Source of the DNA: a virus
Virus record (IMG/VR): IMGVR_UViG_3300044821_000022
Coordinates: 1-29,575 of that record
Length of the DNA stretch: 29,575 nt
Direction: 5' to 3' (one strand)
The notes beneath the pieces were generated by a model. It was given only the letters and a program-made list of their open reading frames with translations. It ran no database searches and was not told the DNA's origin. Of the stretch, positions 28,832 to 29,575 are shown in pieces (the stretch's first letter is position 1; every line of letters begins with the position of its first letter). The position numbers and the translations under genes were made by a program.

Positions 28832-29011
28832 ATGAGCCAGATAAACTATACACCTGAACAACGCAAGCGAGCCTATCAAGACCTGATCGAGTCTTGCTAC
28901 AATCGAGATCATCTTCCCCGCCTGTTAGAAAAAGCGGCTAAGCTCTACGGGGTGCTCAAGACGACGGATCTTACAGATTTACTTAAACAGAAACGAGCCA
29001 AGAAGTACTAG
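28832..29011 (+). CDS. Small plus-strand hypothetical protein
   Basis: ATG 28832 encodes 59 residues with helical, charged character (TPEQRKRAYQDLIESCYN, RLLEKAAKLYGVL, LTDLLKQKRAKKY). There is no clear ribosome site. It faces away from the early run, next to promoter copy A. No family recognised. Confidence 0.5.
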   Translation: MSQINYTPEQRKRAYQDLIESCYNRDHLPRLLEKAAKLYGVLKTTDLTDLLKQKRAKKY

Positions 29012-29083
29012 TTGGACATGCACTAGCTATCGAGAGCTTGACCCACTCTCCCATAGCGACGCTCACGAGGCGAAATGTCCATA

Positions 29084-29107
29084 GAGAGATATAGATCTAT
29101 CTCTCTG
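29084..29107. repeat. 9-bp inverted repeat
   Basis: AGAGAGATA (29084-29092) pairs with TATCTCTCT (29099-29107) across a 6-base loop. No T-run follows, so it is more like a protein-binding or recombination element than a terminator. Confidence 0.6.
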
Positions 29108-29161
29108 TAAATAGATACTCTGGGTCCTTTCTGATATCTTACGACAGACGAGTTAATCGCC

Positions 29162-29263
29162 TAGTAAAGAATAGAAGAACTAGCGAGCTAGAATACTAGT
29201 AAGCTAGAGTATCTAATCCCTAGGAGATTAGATTGCTAGGATTATCTATCCTGTAATCCTAGT
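29162..29263. repeat. CTAG-dense cluster with two hairpins and a direct repeat
   Basis: CTAG occurs eight times (29162, 29181, 29189, 29197, 29205, 29221, 29237, 29260). A 14-base direct repeat ACTAG(C/T)(G/A)AGCTAGA recurs at 29180 and 29196. Hairpins are TCTAATC/GATTAGA (29213-29219 with 29227-29233) and CTAGGATTA/TAATCCTAG (29237-29245 with 29255-29263). Confidence 0.65.
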
Positions 29264-29348
29264 AGCTTTATTAGCCAAACGGGAGAATTTAAGCGGATAG
29301 TAGACTTATAATCGCTGAGATGCGCCAAAGTTGCAAACATTTGTTAAG

Positions 29349-29368
29349 ATTAATTAATTTTAATTAAT
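29349..29368. repeat. AT-rich palindrome, possible unwinding element
   Basis: ATTAATTAA and TTAATTAAT form 9-bp arms around a 2-base centre. The surrounding 60 bases are highly AT-rich, with further short repeats (GTTAA...TTAAC), as at DNA-unwinding elements. Confidence 0.55.
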
Positions 29369-29422
29369 GTTAACACGATTTAACATGTTACATAGCTGTA
29401 AAGCTTACAGAGATGTAAAGAC

Positions 29423-29466
29423 TAGGCGAATGTGGCGCTTGATTAGCTGAATGGGGTAGGCGAATG
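29423..29466. repeat. Direct repeat TAGGCGAATG
   Basis: Two exact copies (29423-29432 and 29457-29466), spaced 34 bases start to start, downstream of the AT-rich palindrome. They could be binding sites for an initiator or regulator. Confidence 0.45.
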
Positions 29467-29575
29467 GTAAGCGTGTGGGGGTTTTTTAAGCGCAGCCCTA
29501 CGAAGTGTCTTCCACCCTACAATCTAATTATAACAGGTATTTGGGTAGAATGTAACCCCCCTGTATAAGATTTTA

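Larger units (their letters stand above)
29012..29575. other. Non-coding control-type region
   Basis: No credible ORF on either strand. It holds several hairpins, eight CTAG tetranucleotides in about 100 bases, an AT-rich palindrome and short direct repeats (listed separately). A T-run after GTGTGGGGG occurs at about 29476-29487. It fits an origin, transcription-control or genome-end region; which one cannot be told from here. Confidence 0.6.

Noticed and set aside
29470-29495. Rho-independent terminator at the T-run
   Set aside because: The T-run follows a G-run but no stable GC-rich stem precedes it on either strand.
1-29575. CRISPR arrays, tRNA genes, integrase or transposase
   Set aside because: No regularly spaced repeats, cloverleaf-like segments, tyrosine or serine recombinase motifs or DDE triads were seen.

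Overview
The window is a dense, almost gap-free stretch of a tailed bacteriophage genome (Caudoviricetes). It reads most like a podovirus or other short-genome environmental phage of a Gram-negative host. The Gram-negative inference rests on a lipobox lipoprotein, a beta-barrel-like envelope protein and Sec-type signal peptides. No close reference phage could be identified by eye. I see no tRNA, rRNA, CRISPR array, integrase or insertion sequence.

Left arm (1-6727, plus strand): late genes. It starts with the C-terminal part of a virion protein ending in an intein-like Hint domain. A GNAT-fold protein, a Gln/Pro-rich protein and three large Gly/Ala-rich proteins follow, the latter resembling internal virion or DNA-ejection proteins. 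The arm ends in a small lysis-type cassette: an XhlA-like membrane protein, a zinc-ribbon protein and a DUF5675 protein in overlapping frames.

Middle and right arm (6728-28743, minus strand): one long run of about 65 genes, many overlapping by ATGA, that meets the late genes tail to tail with no gap. Going from the promoter end at about 28.8 kb toward lower coordinates, the main genes are: a VRR-NUC nuclease; a sigma region 4-like regulator; a nucleotide block (P-loop nucleotide kinase, ThyA-fold synthase with Asp at the substrate-specifying Asn position, HNH endonuclease, all-alpha dUTPase); many tiny membrane and Cys-rich proteins; an envelope set (lipoprotein, collagen-like secreted protein, 3D-domain protein, anchored beta-rich protein); a replication and repair block (OB-like protein, Cas4/RecB-type nuclease, HNH, RNA ligase, PrimPol-helicase, deoxyribosyltransferase-like enzyme, dATP/dGTP diphosphohydrolase-like protein, family A DNA polymerase, HNH, DEDD exonuclease); a secreted trypsin-like protease; more small proteins; and an alpha/alpha-toroid protein.

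Regulation: three copies of a 35-bp element (24592-24626, 25814-25848, 28782-28816) each carry a -35/-10 pair with a 17-nt spacer. Conservation runs through the spacer, so they look like phage early promoters with a built-in recognition site. Beyond 28.83 kb there is one small plus-strand ORF and then 564 bp of non-coding, hairpin-rich, CTAG-rich and AT-rich DNA that could be a replication origin or control region.

Most notable: (i) three genes, including the DNA polymerase, have convincing coding sequence upstream of any ATG/GTG/TTG and seem to start at ATT or ATA; (ii) the nucleotide gene set hints at a modified or remodelled dNTP pool; (iii) the 35-bp promoter family, one copy of which would make a leaderless mRNA; (iv) a membrane protein embedded out of frame inside the 3D-domain gene; (v) the CTAG-dense non-coding region.
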